Origin: Agromyces sp. Soil535
GTDB taxonomy: Bacteria; Actinomycetota; Actinomycetes; Actinomycetales; Microbacteriaceae
Reading direction: 5' to 3'
NCBI RefSeq assembly: GCF_001428255.1
Contig: NZ_LMRW01000002.1
Location: 1-64,000 of the forward strand
DNA: 64,000 bases
Shown here: positions 40,275 through 50,716 of the stretch, piece after piece
Position numbering within the stretch: the stretch's first letter is position 1
How the letters are laid out: the number at the start of each line of letters is the position of its first letter
Program-made: the position numbers and the translations under genes
Notes under the pieces: generated by a model
Database searches by the model: none
Told to the model about the DNA's origin: nothing
What the model saw: only the letters and a program-made list of their open reading frames with translations

Positions 40275-41321
40275 TCAGGCCAGGTCGCGGCCGCGGGCGG
40301 AGATGACGCCGATCAGTCGTTCGAGGGCGAACACCGGATCGCGCTCGGCGCCCTTCACCGCGGCATCCGTCGCGGCGAGCGACTCGATCGCCCGGCGGAG
40401 GCCCTCGTCGCTCCACCCCGCGAGGTCGCGTCGGGCACGGTCGACCTGCCAGGGCGCGAGCCCGAGCGAGGAGGCGACCTGCGGCCCACCGCCCCGCACC
40501 CCCGACACCTTCGCCATCGTGCGCACCTTCATCGCGAACGCTGCGACGATCGGCACGGGGTCGGCGCCGCTGTCGAGAGCGTGACGCAGGGCGATGAGCG
40601 CCTCGCCGTGCCGGCCCGCGATGGCGGCGTCGGCGACGGCGAAGGCGTTGGTCTCGACCCGGCCGCCGTAGTAGCGCGCGACCACTGTCTCGGTGATCTC
40701 ACCGGGAGCGTCGGCGATCAGCTGCCGACACGCGGCGGAGAGCTCGGCGAGGTCATCGGCGAACGCGGCCACGAGCGCCCGGAGTGCCCGCGGGTTGATG
40801 CTGCGCCCTGCCGCTCGGAACTCGGCGACCGCGAAGTCCTGCTTCTCGACGTCCCTCTTGAGCTCGGCGCACACGATCTCCACACCGCCGCCCACCCCCG
40901 CACGGACGGCGTCGAGGAGCTTCCTGCCCCGTTGGCCGCCCGCGTGGCGGAGCACCAGCGTGGTCGACTCTGCCGTCTGCTCGAGGTATTCGAGCGCGTC
41001 GATGAGGAAGTCGTCGCTCGCTCGCTCGACGCCGGTGACCCGGATGAGACGCGGCTCGCCGAACAGCGAGGGACTCGCGAGGGTGAGGAGCTCGCCACGG
41101 CGGTAGCCGTCGGCCTCGAGGTCGCTCACCTCGAGCGCCGGGTCCTCGGACCGAAGGAAATCGCGCAGCATGCCGCTCGCCCGCTCGGCGAGCACGCCCT
41201 CGGCGCCCGAGATGAGGACGACCGGTGCGGGGCGAACCTCGTTCCACGACAGTTGGGGGATGGACGCGGCCTTCGCACGCGCCACCCCGCCGGCCCGCGC
41301 CGCGCCTGATCGTGCTGCCAC
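40275..41321 (-). CDS. holA: DNA polymerase III subunit delta
   Basis: 348-aa clamp-loader subunit that opens the sliding clamp. It has an N-terminal AAA-like region with VVLISGAEGVLAERASGML, then LLTLASPSLFGEPRLIRVTG, and a helical C-terminal domain with YYGGRVETNAFAVADAAIAG. These match the HolA family, which has low conservation but this typical layout. GTG start at 41321 with GGAGG upstream. It follows comEC on the same strand, an order kept in most actinobacteria. Confidence 0.92.
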   Translation of the reverse strand: MAARSGAARAGGVARAKAASIPQLSWNEVRPAPVVLISGAEGVLAERASGMLRDFLRSEDPALEVSDLEADGYRRGELLTLASPSLFGEPRLIRVTGVERASDDFLIDALEYLEQTAESTTLVLRHAGGQRGRKLLDAVRAGVGGGVEIVCAELKRDVEKQDFAVAEFRAAGRSINPRALRALVAAFADDLAELSAACRQLIADAPGEITETVVARYYGGRVETNAFAVADAAIAGRHGEALIALRHALDSGADPVPIVAAFAMKVRTMAKVSGVRGGGPQVASSLGLAPWQVDRARRDLAGWSDEGLRRAIESLAATDAAVKGAERDPVFALERLIGVISARGRDLA

Positions 41322-41345
41322 CGCACCTCCCCGTTCCGGTCAAGT

Positions 41346-43742
41346 CTATGGGCCGGGTCCGACGTCGGCCCGCTCCGACCAGAGTGCGAACCCGCCCTCG
41401 CCGTCGGCCGAGAGGGTCACCGTTCCCGAGCGATCGGTGCGCACGGCGGTCGTTCCCGCGTCGTCGAGGAGATCCAGTAGACGGTCGGTGGGGTGCCCGT
41501 AGCCGTTGTCCTCGCCGACCCCGATGAGTCCCACCGTTGCGCTGAGCTCGCTGTAGATGCGATCGCTCTGATCTGCGGACCCGTGATGCGCCACCTTCAC
41601 GAGGTCGACCCGGCCGAGGTCGGTCGACGCGAGCATGCGGGTCTGTGCACCCTCGCCGAGGTCGCCGAGGAACATCGCCCGATACTCGGGCGCATCGAGA
41701 TCGATCACGACGCATCCGTCGTTGCCGGGCACGGCATGTGCGGTCGGCCAGATCACACGCCAACGGGCCTCACCGAGTTCGCCACCATCCCCCGCGACGA
41801 CCTCGGCCATTTCGGCCCCACCGCTGCGGAGCGGGCCGAGCACCCGGTCGGACCGTTCGCCGTCGAGCGGGCCGTGGATGACGGTCTGGGCCCGCCCGAC
41901 GACGGCCGCGACTCCCCCGACGTGGTCGGCATCCCAGTGGGTCAACACGAGCAGGTCGATGCGCGTGATGCCGAGCAACGCAAGACAGCGCTCGAGGGGC
42001 GCCGGCTCACGTCCGGTATCGATGAGCGCGATCGCGCCCGCCGATTGGACGAGCATCGCGTCGCCCTGGCCGACATCGCAGGCGGCAACATCCCAGTCGC
42101 CCGGCCTGGTCGCACCGACGACGAGCGGAGCGCCGATCGACACGCCGATCGGCACGGCAAGTCCGACCGCGAGGGTGGCGGCTGCGAGCGCCCGCCGCCG
42201 AGGACGCCGCGCACGGGTGAGCACGAGCCACAGTGCGAGGGCCGTGCACCCTGCGACGAGCAGCGCGCCCGGGGCATCCGGCAACCAGGGCAATCGCGCG
42301 CCGGGAAGGCCGGCCGCGCCGTGTGCGACGAACCCGATCCACGAGGCCGGCAGCCACGCGACCTGCAGCAACGCCATTCCGACCGACGGGAGCACGGGCA
42401 GCAACAGGCATGCGAGGAGGCCGACCACGGTGCCGACCGGCGCAGCCGGCGCGGCGAGGAGATTGGCGGGAACGCCGTACAGCGCGATCGCCGGATCAAG
42501 GAGGATCAGGATCGGTTGGCAGGTGAGCTGGGCAGCGAGCGGCACCGCGAGCCCGACCGCGAGCGGCCTGGGCATCACGCGCGCGAGCCGTGCGGCGAGC
42601 GGGGCGGCGAAGAGGAGAAGTCCGGCCGTGGCCGCCGCCGAGAGCGCGAACCCGTAGTCCCGGGCGAGCCACGGGTCGAAGGCGAGCAGGCCGATGACCG
42701 CGACCGACAGGGCTGCGACCCCACCGCCTGGCCGGCCCGACGCGATCGCTGCGAGCACGACCACGGCCATCGCGCCGGCGCGCACGACGCTCGGCTGCGG
42801 CGTCACGAGCACGACGAACCCCGCGAGGGCGACGAGCGCCACGGCGACCCGGAAGCCCCTGCGCAGGCCGCACAACGCGGCGAGGGCGAACGCTGCGGCG
42901 GTGACGATCGCGCAGTTCGCCCCCGAGACCGCGGTGAGGTGGCTCAACGAGCTCGCCTCCATCGCTGCGTCGAGTTCGGCGTCCACGGCATTGGTGTCGC
43001 CGATGGCGAGGCCGGGCACGAGCGCGGCGCCGTCGCCGTCGAGCGCGCCCGCGGCATCCGCGAGGCCCGAGCGCAGGCCGACCGACCAACCGAGCCACGC
43101 GGGAGGCGTCGCGGCGACGTCGACATCGCCGACGGCGCGCAAGCGGAACGCGCTCTGCTCGGCCGCGGGGAGCACCGACACCTGCGCCGGAACTGCGATT
43201 CGCGTGCCGAGCGAGAGGCGCTGTGCGGGCAGGTCGAGCATCGTCGTGACGGGTACCGCCTGCGCGGCACGCCCGTTCACGCCGACGAGACGGGCGTCGA
43301 CCCGGAACGTCGGTGCGCTCGCCGGAGCGCTCGACGCAATGCCCCACGCGGGCTCTCGCATCGGCACCGGTGCCGACACGACCTCGATGACGACATCGAC
43401 GGTGCTGTGCGCTGCCGCCGCATCGGCGAGGGGCGACGCCGCCCGATGTCCGAGGCTCGCCGCCGCGGAGGTCGCGACGAGACCGGCGCCCGCGAGGACG
43501 ACGAGCTCGATCGCGGCGATGGTCGCGAGCCGGCGCATCCCAGGTCTCCGGGCGCCGGCGCCCATGAGTGGGCGCCATGACCGGTGCGTCGCCGCGGCCA
43601 GCGTCGCGAGCACGCCCGCTCCGAGCGTCCAGATCACCCACGCGACGATGGTGGGCTCGATCCCCACGTCGGCCGCTGCGACGGCACACCACGCGGTGGC
43701 CCAGGCCGACGCGGCGGGCAGGAGCAGGCGGAGGTCGCGCAC
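41346..43742 (-). CDS. comEC: ComEC/Rec2-family DNA-uptake membrane protein
   Basis: 798-aa multi-helix protein forming the channel for single-stranded DNA in natural transformation. It has N-terminal helices and an extracellular OB-like region. The competence core contains HLTAVSGANCAIVTAAAFAL. The C-terminal metallo-beta-lactamase-like domain has LIDTGREPAPLERCLALLG and the metal motif THWDADHVGG, then KVAHHGSADQSD. All three parts are intact. The GTG start directly abuts the comEA TGA. Competence has rarely been tested in this family of bacteria, but the presence of complete comEA/comEC matters for the repeated motif described in the findings. Confidence 0.92.
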   Translation of the reverse strand: MRDLRLLLPAASAWATAWCAVAAADVGIEPTIVAWVIWTLGAGVLATLAAATHRSWRPLMGAGARRPGMRRLATIAAIELVVLAGAGLVATSAAASLGHRAASPLADAAAAHSTVDVVIEVVSAPVPMREPAWGIASSAPASAPTFRVDARLVGVNGRAAQAVPVTTMLDLPAQRLSLGTRIAVPAQVSVLPAAEQSAFRLRAVGDVDVAATPPAWLGWSVGLRSGLADAAGALDGDGAALVPGLAIGDTNAVDAELDAAMEASSLSHLTAVSGANCAIVTAAAFALAALCGLRRGFRVAVALVALAGFVVLVTPQPSVVRAGAMAVVVLAAIASGRPGGGVAALSVAVIGLLAFDPWLARDYGFALSAAATAGLLLFAAPLAARLARVMPRPLAVGLAVPLAAQLTCQPILILLDPAIALYGVPANLLAAPAAPVGTVVGLLACLLLPVLPSVGMALLQVAWLPASWIGFVAHGAAGLPGARLPWLPDAPGALLVAGCTALALWLVLTRARRPRRRALAAATLAVGLAVPIGVSIGAPLVVGATRPGDWDVAACDVGQGDAMLVQSAGAIALIDTGREPAPLERCLALLGITRIDLLVLTHWDADHVGGVAAVVGRAQTVIHGPLDGERSDRVLGPLRSGGAEMAEVVAGDGGELGEARWRVIWPTAHAVPGNDGCVVIDLDAPEYRAMFLGDLGEGAQTRMLASTDLGRVDLVKVAHHGSADQSDRIYSELSATVGLIGVGEDNGYGHPTDRLLDLLDDAGTTAVRTDRSGTVTLSADGEGGFALWSERADVGPGP

Positions 43743-44435
43743 TCAGGGCGCCACCTTGTCGGCGAGGCCCAAGAACACCGCGTCGCCGATGCCGGCGACG
43801 TCGAGCAGTTGGTCCACGCTCGTGAACGGGCCGTTCGCCTCGCGCCAGTCGATGATGCGCTGCGCCAGCGCCGGGCCGATGCGCGGAAGCGTGTCGAGCG
43901 CCGCGAGGTCGGCCGTGTTCAGGTGCACCACGCCGTCGGCCGTCGGTCCGGAACCGGCCGCCCCCGCGCCGGAGGACGCGTCCGGCGGCGGGACCTGTCC
44001 GATCGCGAGCACGACGAGCTGCTCGCCGTCGACGACCGGCCGCGCGAGATTCACTCCGGCCGGATCCGCCTCGGGAGTGAACCCGCCGGCCGCGGCGACG
44101 GCGTCGACGACACGCGCGCCGGAGGCGAGTTCCACCAGCCCGGGCCGTGCGACCGCTCCGAGCACGTGCACGAGGAGCGGCGGCGTGTCGACGTCGACAG
44201 CCGGGTCGGCAACCTCTCCGCCCGCATCGGCCGCTGCATCCGTTCCGCCGTCGTTCGCGGCGATGGTGCCCTGCGCGCCGCCCCCGTTCGCGGCGAACGA
44301 CAGCATTGCGGCGACCGCCACCGCCGCGATGAACAGGACGACGGCGGCGCCGACGGCGACACGCACCCTCGGCCCTGCTCGCCGGGAGGCGGGCTCGAGG
44401 GCGTCCAGCGGGTCGGGGTCGGGGCTCGCGGGCAT
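43743..44435 (-). CDS. comEA: ComEA-type helix-hairpin-helix DNA-binding protein
   Basis: 230-aa protein: a short cytoplasmic N-terminus, one membrane helix (VAVGAAVVLFIAAVAVAAML, about 30-50), a linker, an SLBB domain (VHVLGAVARPGLVELASG) and a C-terminal double helix-hairpin-helix (LNTADLAALDTLPRIGPALA, then DWREANGPFTSVDQLLDVAG). It should display the DNA-binding part outside the membrane and hand DNA to ComEC, whose start abuts this stop. It is first in the comEA-comEC-holA operon. Confidence 0.93.
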   Translation of the reverse strand: MPASPDPDPLDALEPASRRAGPRVRVAVGAAVVLFIAAVAVAAMLSFAANGGGAQGTIAANDGGTDAAADAGGEVADPAVDVDTPPLLVHVLGAVARPGLVELASGARVVDAVAAAGGFTPEADPAGVNLARPVVDGEQLVVLAIGQVPPPDASSGAGAAGSGPTADGVVHLNTADLAALDTLPRIGPALAQRIIDWREANGPFTSVDQLLDVAGIGDAVFLGLADKVAP

Positions 44436-44525
44436 GCCCGCACGCTACGCGGCGCGGTCACGCGCGACGCCGTCAGGGGTGTTCTGCTGCGACGATCACG
44501 ACGGCATCCGGCTGTCGAGGAGGAG

Positions 44526-47099
44526 TCAGCGCCTCGTTGCGATGTTCACGAGCCTGGGCGCGCGCACGATCACGTTGGCGATCTCACGTTCGCCGATCGC
44601 GCGGGCCACGCCCGCCGACTCACGCGCGAGCGCCTCGAGCTCCTCGCCCGAGATCTTCGGCGACACGTCGAGCCGGTCGCGCACCTTGCCGTCGACCTGC
44701 ACGATCGCCGTCACCGACTCCTCGACGAGGAGCGCGGGGTCGGCCTTGCGCCACGGGACCAGCGCGACGCTCGGCTGGTAGCCGAGGCGCTGCCACATGT
44801 CCTCCGCCGTATAGGGGGCGAAGAGGTCGAGGATCATGGCGGTGACCTCGGACGCCTCGCGCACGGCGGCATCCGCCGGGCCGGCACCTGAGTCGATCGT
44901 CTTGCGAGTCGCGTTCACGAGCTCCATGAGGCGTGCGACCACCACGTTGAACTTGAACGCCTCGATGAGCGCCGGTGCATCCGCGAGCAGGCGGTGGGTC
45001 ATGCGCCGCAGCGACGTGTCGCCGGTTTTCCACTCCACCTCGGGGCTGGAGGTCACCTCGCCCGAGATCCGCCACGCGCGGGCGAGGAACTTCGCCGCGC
45101 CGACGGGCGAGACATCCGCCCAGTCGATGTCGTCTTCGGGCGGGCCGGCGAACGCGAGCGTCACGCGCAGCGCATCGGCGCCGTGGGCCCCGAGCTCGCT
45201 CGCGAACTCGACGAGGTTGCCCTTGGACTTCGACATCTTCGAGCCGTCCATGATGACCATGCCCTGGTTCAGGAGCGAGGTGAACGGCTCCGTGAAGCTC
45301 AGGTAGCCGAGGTCGAACAGCACCTTCGTGACGAAGCGCGAGTAGAGCAGGTGCAGGATGGCGTGCTCGACGCCCCCGACGTACTGGTCGACCGGCATCC
45401 ACTTCTCGGCCTCGGCCATGTCGAACGCCTGGGTCTCGTCGCTCGGGTCGAGGTAGCGCAGGTAGTACCACGAGCTGTCGACGAAGGTGTCCATCGTGTC
45501 GGAGTCGCGCCTGGCCGCGCCGCCGCAGTTCGGGCACGCGACGTTCACCCAGTCCTCGGCAGCGCCGAGGGGGCTCGCGCCCTTGGGCTTCAGGTCGAGG
45601 CCCGCGGCATCCGGAAGCCGCACCGGGAGGTCGGCTTCGGGAACCGGGACCTCGCCGCAGTCGGGGCAGTGGATGATCGGGATCGGCGTGCCCCAGTAGC
45701 GCTGGCGGGAGATCAGCCAGTCGCGCAGGCGGAAGTTCTTCGCCGCGTGCCCCGTGCCGCGCTGTTCGAGGATCTCGATGATGCGGCGGATCGCGTTGGA
45801 CTTGGAGAGCCCGTCGAGGGGGCCGGAGTTGATCAGTCGGCCTTCGCCGGCAAGCGCGACACCGGTCGACGCCGGGTCGCTGGGCGGCACCTCGTCGGGC
45901 AGGATCGGGTCGCCGTTCTCATCGAGCTTGATCACCGGGATCACGCCCGTGACGGGCGCGTTGGTGTCGACGACGACCCGCACGGGCAGCTCGAACGCGC
46001 GCGCGAAGTCGAGGTCGCGCTGGTCGTGCGCGGGCACCGCCATGATCGCGCCGTGGCCGTAGTCGGCGAGCACGTAGTCGGCCGCCCAGATCGGCAGGCG
46101 CTCCCCGTTCACCGGGTTCACGGCGTACCGCTCGAGGAACACGCCGGTCTTGGGGCGTTCGGTCGACAGGCGGTCGATGTCGCTCTCGGCGCGCACCGAG
46201 TCGAGGTAGTCCTGGAAGCGGGCCTGCACCTCGGCGGATGCTCCGGCCGCGAGCTCCACGGCGATCTCGGAGTCGGGGGCGACCACCATGAACGTCGCGC
46301 CGTAGAGCGTGTCGGGGCGGGTGGTGAACACGGAGACCGGCTCGTCGCGGCCCTCGATCGCGAACTCGACGTCGGCGCCCGACGAGCGACCGATCCAGTT
46401 GCGCTGCATGGTGACGACCTTCGACGGCCACGAACCCTCGAGCTGGTTGAGGTCGTCGAGCAGGCGGTCGGCGTAGTCGGTGACGCGGAAGTACCACTGC
46501 GTCAGTGCCTTCTTCGTGACGACCGCCCCGCAGCGCTCGCAGTGCCCGTCGACGACCTGCTCGTTGGCGAGCACCGTCAGGTCGACCGGGCACCAGTTCA
46601 CGAGGCCCGCCTTGCGGTAGGCGATGCCCTTCTCGTAGAGCTTCAGGAAGAGCCACTGGTTCCACCTGTAGTACTCGGGGTCGCTCGTGTGGAGCTCCCG
46701 CGACCAGTCGAACGACGGCGCGTACTGGCGGAACGAGCGCTTCTGCTGCTCGATGTTCTCGTAGGTCCAGGCACGGGGGTCGACACCGCGCTTGATCGCG
46801 GCGTTCTCTGCAGGCAGGCCGAACGAGTCCCAGCCCACCGGGTGCAGCACGTCGAAGCCCTGGTGCCGCCAGTAGCGGGCCACCGTGTCGCCGTAGCCGA
46901 ACGCCTCGGCGTGGCCCATGTGCAGGTCGCCCGAGGGGTACGGGAACATGTCGAGGATGTACTTGCGCGGCTTCTTCTCGCCGGGTCGGCCGGCCCGGAA
47001 CGGGCGGAGTTCGTCCCACACGGGAAGCCACTTCGCCTGCAGTGCGGCGAAGTCGTACGCGCCGGCGTCGGCGTTGGCCTGGTCCTGATCGTGTGCCAC
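44526..47099 (-). CDS. leuS: leucine-tRNA ligase
   Basis: 857-aa class I aminoacyl-tRNA synthetase. The HIGH motif is seen as [11 protein letters not shown], the KMSKS motif as [12 protein letters not shown], and a CP1 editing domain lies between ([20 protein letters not shown]). Zn-binding cysteines occur as CERCG and CPDCG/CPNCG. The C-terminal anticodon domain ends [16 protein letters not shown] 47099 (VAHDQDQ) is taken; ATG 47135 in frame is equally possible and would add 12 residues. A TAGGCT -10 at 47182-47187 would give a leader of about 70 nt. Standard length, no missing motif. Confidence 0.95.
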   Translation of the reverse strand: MAHDQDQANADAGAYDFAALQAKWLPVWDELRPFRAGRPGEKKPRKYILDMFPYPSGDLHMGHAEAFGYGDTVARYWRHQGFDVLHPVGWDSFGLPAENAAIKRGVDPRAWTYENIEQQKRSFRQYAPSFDWSRELHTSDPEYYRWNQWLFLKLYEKGIAYRKAGLVNWCPVDLTVLANEQVVDGHCERCGAVVTKKALTQWYFRVTDYADRLLDDLNQLEGSWPSKVVTMQRNWIGRSSGADVEFAIEGRDEPVSVFTTRPDTLYGATFMVVAPDSEIAVELAAGASAEVQARFQDYLDSVRAESDIDRLSTERPKTGVFLERYAVNPVNGERLPIWAADYVLADYGHGAIMAVPAHDQRDLDFARAFELPVRVVVDTNAPVTGVIPVIKLDENGDPILPDEVPPSDPASTGVALAGEGRLINSGPLDGLSKSNAIRRIIEILEQRGTGHAAKNFRLRDWLISRQRYWGTPIPIIHCPDCGEVPVPEADLPVRLPDAAGLDLKPKGASPLGAAEDWVNVACPNCGGAARRDSDTMDTFVDSSWYYLRYLDPSDETQAFDMAEAEKWMPVDQYVGGVEHAILHLLYSRFVTKVLFDLGYLSFTEPFTSLLNQGMVIMDGSKMSKSKGNLVEFASELGAHGADALRVTLAFAGPPEDDIDWADVSPVGAAKFLARAWRISGEVTSSPEVEWKTGDTSLRRMTHRLLADAPALIEAFKFNVVVARLMELVNATRKTIDSGAGPADAAVREASEVTAMILDLFAPYTAEDMWQRLGYQPSVALVPWRKADPALLVEESVTAIVQVDGKVRDRLDVSPKISGEELEALARESAGVARAIGEREIANVIVRAPRLVNIATRR

Positions 47100-47181
47100 G
47101 TGACTCTCAATCGTGTGTCGCTGCGGTAGGGGCATCCGCACGTCTTCCGGGCGCGCCGGAACGCAGCGCACTCGGACATCC

Positions 47182-47187
47182 AGCCTA
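47182..47187 (-). promoter_or_regulatory. -10 element of leuS
   Basis: TAGGCT on the minus strand just after the pabB stop codon. It gives an untranslated leader of roughly 40-75 nt depending on the leuS start used. Confidence 0.4.
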
Positions 47188-47188
47188 C

Positions 47189-48631
47189 TCACTCCTCGGG
47201 CACGGATGCCGCGCCGAGCACCGCGAGCAGGGCGCGCGCCTTGACGCGCGTCTCCTCGATCTCCTCCTCGGCGACCGAGAGCGCCGTGATGCCCCCACCG
47301 GTGCCGATGCTCGCCCCACCGGGCGTTAGGACGATGGAGCGGATGACCATGGCGAGGTCGGCGCTCCCGTCGACGCCGAGGTAGCCGAAGGCGCCCGAGT
47401 AGATGCCGCGCGGACCGTCCTCGAGCTCATGCAGGATCGTCATGGCGCTGTGCTTGGGCGCTCCCGTCATCGAGCCGGCCGGGAACGCCGCCTGCACGAC
47501 GTCGAGCGCGGTGAACGGGGCCCGGATGCGGGCGCGCACCGTCGACACGAGCTGGTGCACGTGAGCGTATTCCTCCACGTCGAGCAGGCTCGGCACGGTG
47601 ACGCTCCCGAGCTCGGCGATGCGGCCGAGGTCGTTCCGCATGAGGTCGACGATCATCAGGTTCTCGGCGCGCTCCTTCTCGCTCTCGAGGAGCTCGCGGC
47701 GCAGCTCGGCGTCGAGCCGGGCGTCGGCGCCGCGCGGGCGCGTTCCCTTCATCGGCTTCGTCGAGACGACCCCGTCGGGGTCGACGTGCAGGAACTGCTC
47801 GGGCGAGGCGCTGAGCAGGGCGATGTCGCCGAACCGCACGTAGCCGCCGTGGTGGGTCGGGCTCGATGCGCGCAGCGCGAGGTAGGTCGCTGCAGGGTCG
47901 GGGCGGGTGTCGACGTCGACCCGGTTCGTGAGGCAGAGCTGGTACGCGTCGCCGCGCACGATGGCGGCCTGGCATTCGGCGATGAGCTCCGCGTAGCGCT
48001 CGGGCGCGTGGCGCCAGCGCACCGCCGGGTTCTCGGACGGTGCTGGTGCAACCGACGCGCCGAGCGTGCCAGCCACGATGGGGGTCGCGGATGCCGCGGG
48101 CTCCGCCTCGAGCACTGCGACGAGCTCGTCGGCCCAGCGTTCCGCCTCATCGTGGGCGCTGTCGTCCTCCTCGAGCCACAGGAGGCGCACCGTGCGAGCG
48201 GCGTGGTCGAATACGATCGCGCGGTCGAGGAAGAGGAACGCGGCATCCGGTGTGTCGGCGGTCGACACCGGGACCTCGTTGAGCCTCGCCCCCAGCTCGT
48301 ATCCGAACCACCCGAACCAGCCGAGCGGGCCGGTGCGGTCGACCGCCGCCTCGCGCAGGGCCTCGCCGAGCACCTCGAACACGGATGCCTCGACCACGAC
48401 CTCGCCGGGGTCCGCATCCACGGGCCTGCTCCGCGTCACCGTCCGGCGCCCCCCGTCCGCCGTGACGAACTCGCTGCCCGCGTGCGCCGCCGCGATGACG
48501 CTCACGCCCGACGCGGCATCCGCTCCCCCGTCGAGCCAGACCGCGTACACGGCATCTGCGAACCGCGTGCGGAACACGTATTCGGGATCCCGCCACACGC
48601 GCAGCGGACGGGAGCGGATGCGGCGCGGCAT
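47189..48631 (-). CDS. pabB: aminodeoxychorismate synthase component I (PabB-like)
   Basis: 480-aa chorismate-binding enzyme making 4-amino-4-deoxychorismate for folate synthesis. The chorismate core shows [69 protein letters not shown] and [16 protein letters not shown]-type residues favour PabB over anthranilate synthase, though the two are close. No glutaminase domain or gene is adjacent, so the PabA partner must lie elsewhere. Start ATG 48631 (MPRRIRSRP) is 6 nt after TACGCT, a leaderless start; the frame is open 18 codons further without a ribosome site. Confidence 0.9.
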   Translation of the reverse strand: MPRRIRSRPLRVWRDPEYVFRTRFADAVYAVWLDGGADAASGVSVIAAAHAGSEFVTADGGRRTVTRSRPVDADPGEVVVEASVFEVLGEALREAAVDRTGPLGWFGWFGYELGARLNEVPVSTADTPDAAFLFLDRAIVFDHAARTVRLLWLEEDDSAHDEAERWADELVAVLEAEPAASATPIVAGTLGASVAPAPSENPAVRWRHAPERYAELIAECQAAIVRGDAYQLCLTNRVDVDTRPDPAATYLALRASSPTHHGGYVRFGDIALLSASPEQFLHVDPDGVVSTKPMKGTRPRGADARLDAELRRELLESEKERAENLMIVDLMRNDLGRIAELGSVTVPSLLDVEEYAHVHQLVSTVRARIRAPFTALDVVQAAFPAGSMTGAPKHSAMTILHELEDGPRGIYSGAFGYLGVDGSADLAMVIRSIVLTPGGASIGTGGGITALSVAEEEIEETRVKARALLAVLGAASVPEE

Positions 48632-48637
48632 CTTCTC

Positions 48638-48643
48638 AGCGTA
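48638..48643 (-). promoter_or_regulatory. -10 element of pabB (leaderless)
   Basis: TACGCT on the minus strand, 6 nt before ATG 48631. Confidence 0.55.
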
Positions 48644-48736
48644 CGGCCGTTCACGTGCTGCCGATGCGGCGCGGACGTACGTCACCGCCCGGCCGCGGCG
48701 AGATCCGCTGCAGCCGGGCGGCGAGCATTCAACCGA

Positions 48737-50593
48737 TCACGGACCGGTGTACTGGAAGATGTACACCCCGCTGTCACGGTCGGAGGCGAGCACGTACTTC
48801 TGGCCGTTCGGGTGCTGGTGCACCTCGACGCCCCAGAAGTTGTTGCCGCCCTCGTCGATGAAGTGGCCGACCTCCGTCAGGGTGCCGCCGCTGTAGTCGA
48901 GCACGCGGAATCCGCCGGCGTAGTACGAGATGTACGCGAGGCTCTCGTCGGGGTCGGTCGCCACCTCGTGCACCGAGAGGTCACCGAAGCCGCTCGCGAA
49001 CGCCGGATCCTGGCTCTCGGGGATGTAGTACTGGTCGAGGTCCTGCATCGTGTCGGTGTCGTACAGGTGGACGTACCCCCAACCGTCGAACACGGCCTTG
49101 ATGTCGACGTCCTGGCCGACGGTACCGACCGCGGCGCTGAACGGCGTTCCGCCGGCATCGTCGCACGTGTACCCGGCCGGGACTCCGCCCGTGACGATGC
49201 GGAAGCCGTCGGTGCGCGAGACGAACACCGCCGGGATGCCCGCTTCGACGAGCATCGAGACGAGCGTCTCGCAACCGTCGACGCCGGTGCGGTTGAACAC
49301 GACCGCGCCGACGTAGCCGGCTGCCTCGACGTTCTGCACCTTCACGGTGAAGTCGCACACGCCGCGTTCGATCACGGCGATCTCACCGGCTGCCGCCGGC
49401 GGGATGGCGACAGCGTCGCAGGCCAGTCCGACGAACCGCGTCGGGCCCGCCAGGGTGGTGTCGGGATCGATCTGCGGCACGTCGGATCCCTGGATGGCGG
49501 TGAACTCGGTTCCGTCCTCCATCGTCGCGGTCACGCGGTAGGGATTGAAGTCCTCGTCGGTGGCGATGAAGAACTCATCGTCGTTCGTGAACTCCGACTG
49601 ATGGGCGTTGCCCTCGGGAGAGATCGACTCCCCAGCCACCTCGAGTCGCACGGGATCGAACTCCTCGAAGTCCGTGTCGGCGATGAGCACCGGGTTCGCC
49701 GGATCGTCCACGTCGAGCTTCGCGTACCCGCCGTCCCAGTACGACGCGAGCATCGTCTGCACGCCGTCGATCTCCTTCACCACGACGTCGTGGAAGAAGA
49801 CCGAGTCGCCGTGCACGGCGCCGAGGGGCTGCGAGATGAGCTCGTCGAGCCCCGTCTCCGAGACGAGCACCGGCCGCGACGGGTTCGTGATGTCGAGGAT
49901 GTCGATGTCGGTCTGCTCGAGGTCATCGACGAGCACCGCGTAGGCGTTGTCGCCGTCGACCCACATCCGCACCGAGTGCGTCTCGTTCGACTTCGTCTGC
50001 GCCTTGCCTGCGACCGAGAAGTCGCCCGCGCCCTCGACGAGCTTCTTCGGGTTCGTCGGGTCGGTGACGTCGACCAGCGTGATGCCGCCGACGCCCTTGG
50101 TCTCACCCGGACAGATCTCGTTCTGGTAGGCGAGGACCTCGCCGGTGAAGAACGGGGTCTCGAGGTGGATGACCTGCGATCCCTCACCGCTGTACGTGCC
50201 GCGGTGACTCGGGATGAGGCTCACGAAGTCCGGCGACGCGGGGTCGGAGATGTCCACGATGTAGACGCCCCCTCGATCGCACTCGGGTTCCCAGAACGCG
50301 GTGAGGTAGGCGTAGTTGCCGAAGGCCGAGACGTCGGCGATGCGGCCCGGCTCCTCCATGTCGGCGAAGAGATCGAAGTTGCCGACCTTCACCACGTTCG
50401 AACTCGACGCGGGAAGATGGCCCTCCTCTTCGCCGTGCTGCTGCGAGTGGTGGTTGTGGGTCTCCTCACCGGAGTCGAGGACTCCGTCGTCGACCCACTC
50501 GGTGTCGTCGTGGGCGAGCGCCGGCCCACCGCTCAGCACGAGCGCGGCAGCTGCGATGAGGGCGGTACCGACGGTTGTTGCTCTCCTGTTCAT
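48737..50593 (-). CDS. secreted LVIVD-repeat protein with PA domain
   Basis: 618-aa exported protein. The signal peptide is MNRRATTVGTALIAAAALVL then SGGPALA, with likely cleavage near residue 27. The mature N-terminus is His/Glu-rich (ETHNHHSQQHGEEEGH). LVIVD-type beta-propeller repeats follow: GVYIVDISDPASP, ITLVDVTDPTNP, IDILDITNPSRP and AKLDVDDPANP. A protease-associated (PA) domain is inserted near residues 390-490 (GEIAVIERGVCDFTVKVQNVE). A final propeller segment contains YISYYAGGFRVLDYS and ends in VYIFQYTGP. There is no sortase motif or C-terminal membrane helix. AGAGGAG lies before ATG 50593. Activity unknown; the fold suggests a cell-surface or extracellular binding protein. Confidence 0.85.
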   Translation of the reverse strand: MNRRATTVGTALIAAAALVLSGGPALAHDDTEWVDDGVLDSGEETHNHHSQQHGEEEGHLPASSSNVVKVGNFDLFADMEEPGRIADVSAFGNYAYLTAFWEPECDRGGVYIVDISDPASPDFVSLIPSHRGTYSGEGSQVIHLETPFFTGEVLAYQNEICPGETKGVGGITLVDVTDPTNPKKLVEGAGDFSVAGKAQTKSNETHSVRMWVDGDNAYAVLVDDLEQTDIDILDITNPSRPVLVSETGLDELISQPLGAVHGDSVFFHDVVVKEIDGVQTMLASYWDGGYAKLDVDDPANPVLIADTDFEEFDPVRLEVAGESISPEGNAHQSEFTNDDEFFIATDEDFNPYRVTATMEDGTEFTAIQGSDVPQIDPDTTLAGPTRFVGLACDAVAIPPAAAGEIAVIERGVCDFTVKVQNVEAAGYVGAVVFNRTGVDGCETLVSMLVEAGIPAVFVSRTDGFRIVTGGVPAGYTCDDAGGTPFSAAVGTVGQDVDIKAVFDGWGYVHLYDTDTMQDLDQYYIPESQDPAFASGFGDLSVHEVATDPDESLAYISYYAGGFRVLDYSGGTLTEVGHFIDEGGNNFWGVEVHQHPNGQKYVLASDRDSGVYIFQYTGP

Positions 50594-50662
50594 GAAGGCT
50601 CCTCTGCCTGGAATGCAGTCGTCCGTGGATGTGGCTGGATTCAAGCAGAACCGAGGCGGGTA

Positions 50663-50692
50663 GGACTAGGGGCTGCGGGTATCACGCAACAA
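50663..50692 (-). promoter_or_regulatory. candidate promoter of LVIVD/PA protein gene
   Basis: On the minus strand TTGTTG (50692-50687), 18-nt spacer, TAGTCC (50668-50663), giving a leader of about 60 nt. Both hexamers are imperfect. Confidence 0.35.
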
Positions 50693-50716
50693 CCGTGCGC
50701 GACGCGCCGGAAACTG

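Noticed and set aside
44436-44525. Hidden small gene between comEA and leuS
   Set aside because: No open frame with a credible start, ribosome site or -10 element fits; nothing further seen in the gap.
48737-50593. LVIVD/PA protein as a secreted protease
   Set aside because: A PA domain is present, but no catalytic triad or metal-protease motif is visible in the rest of the protein.
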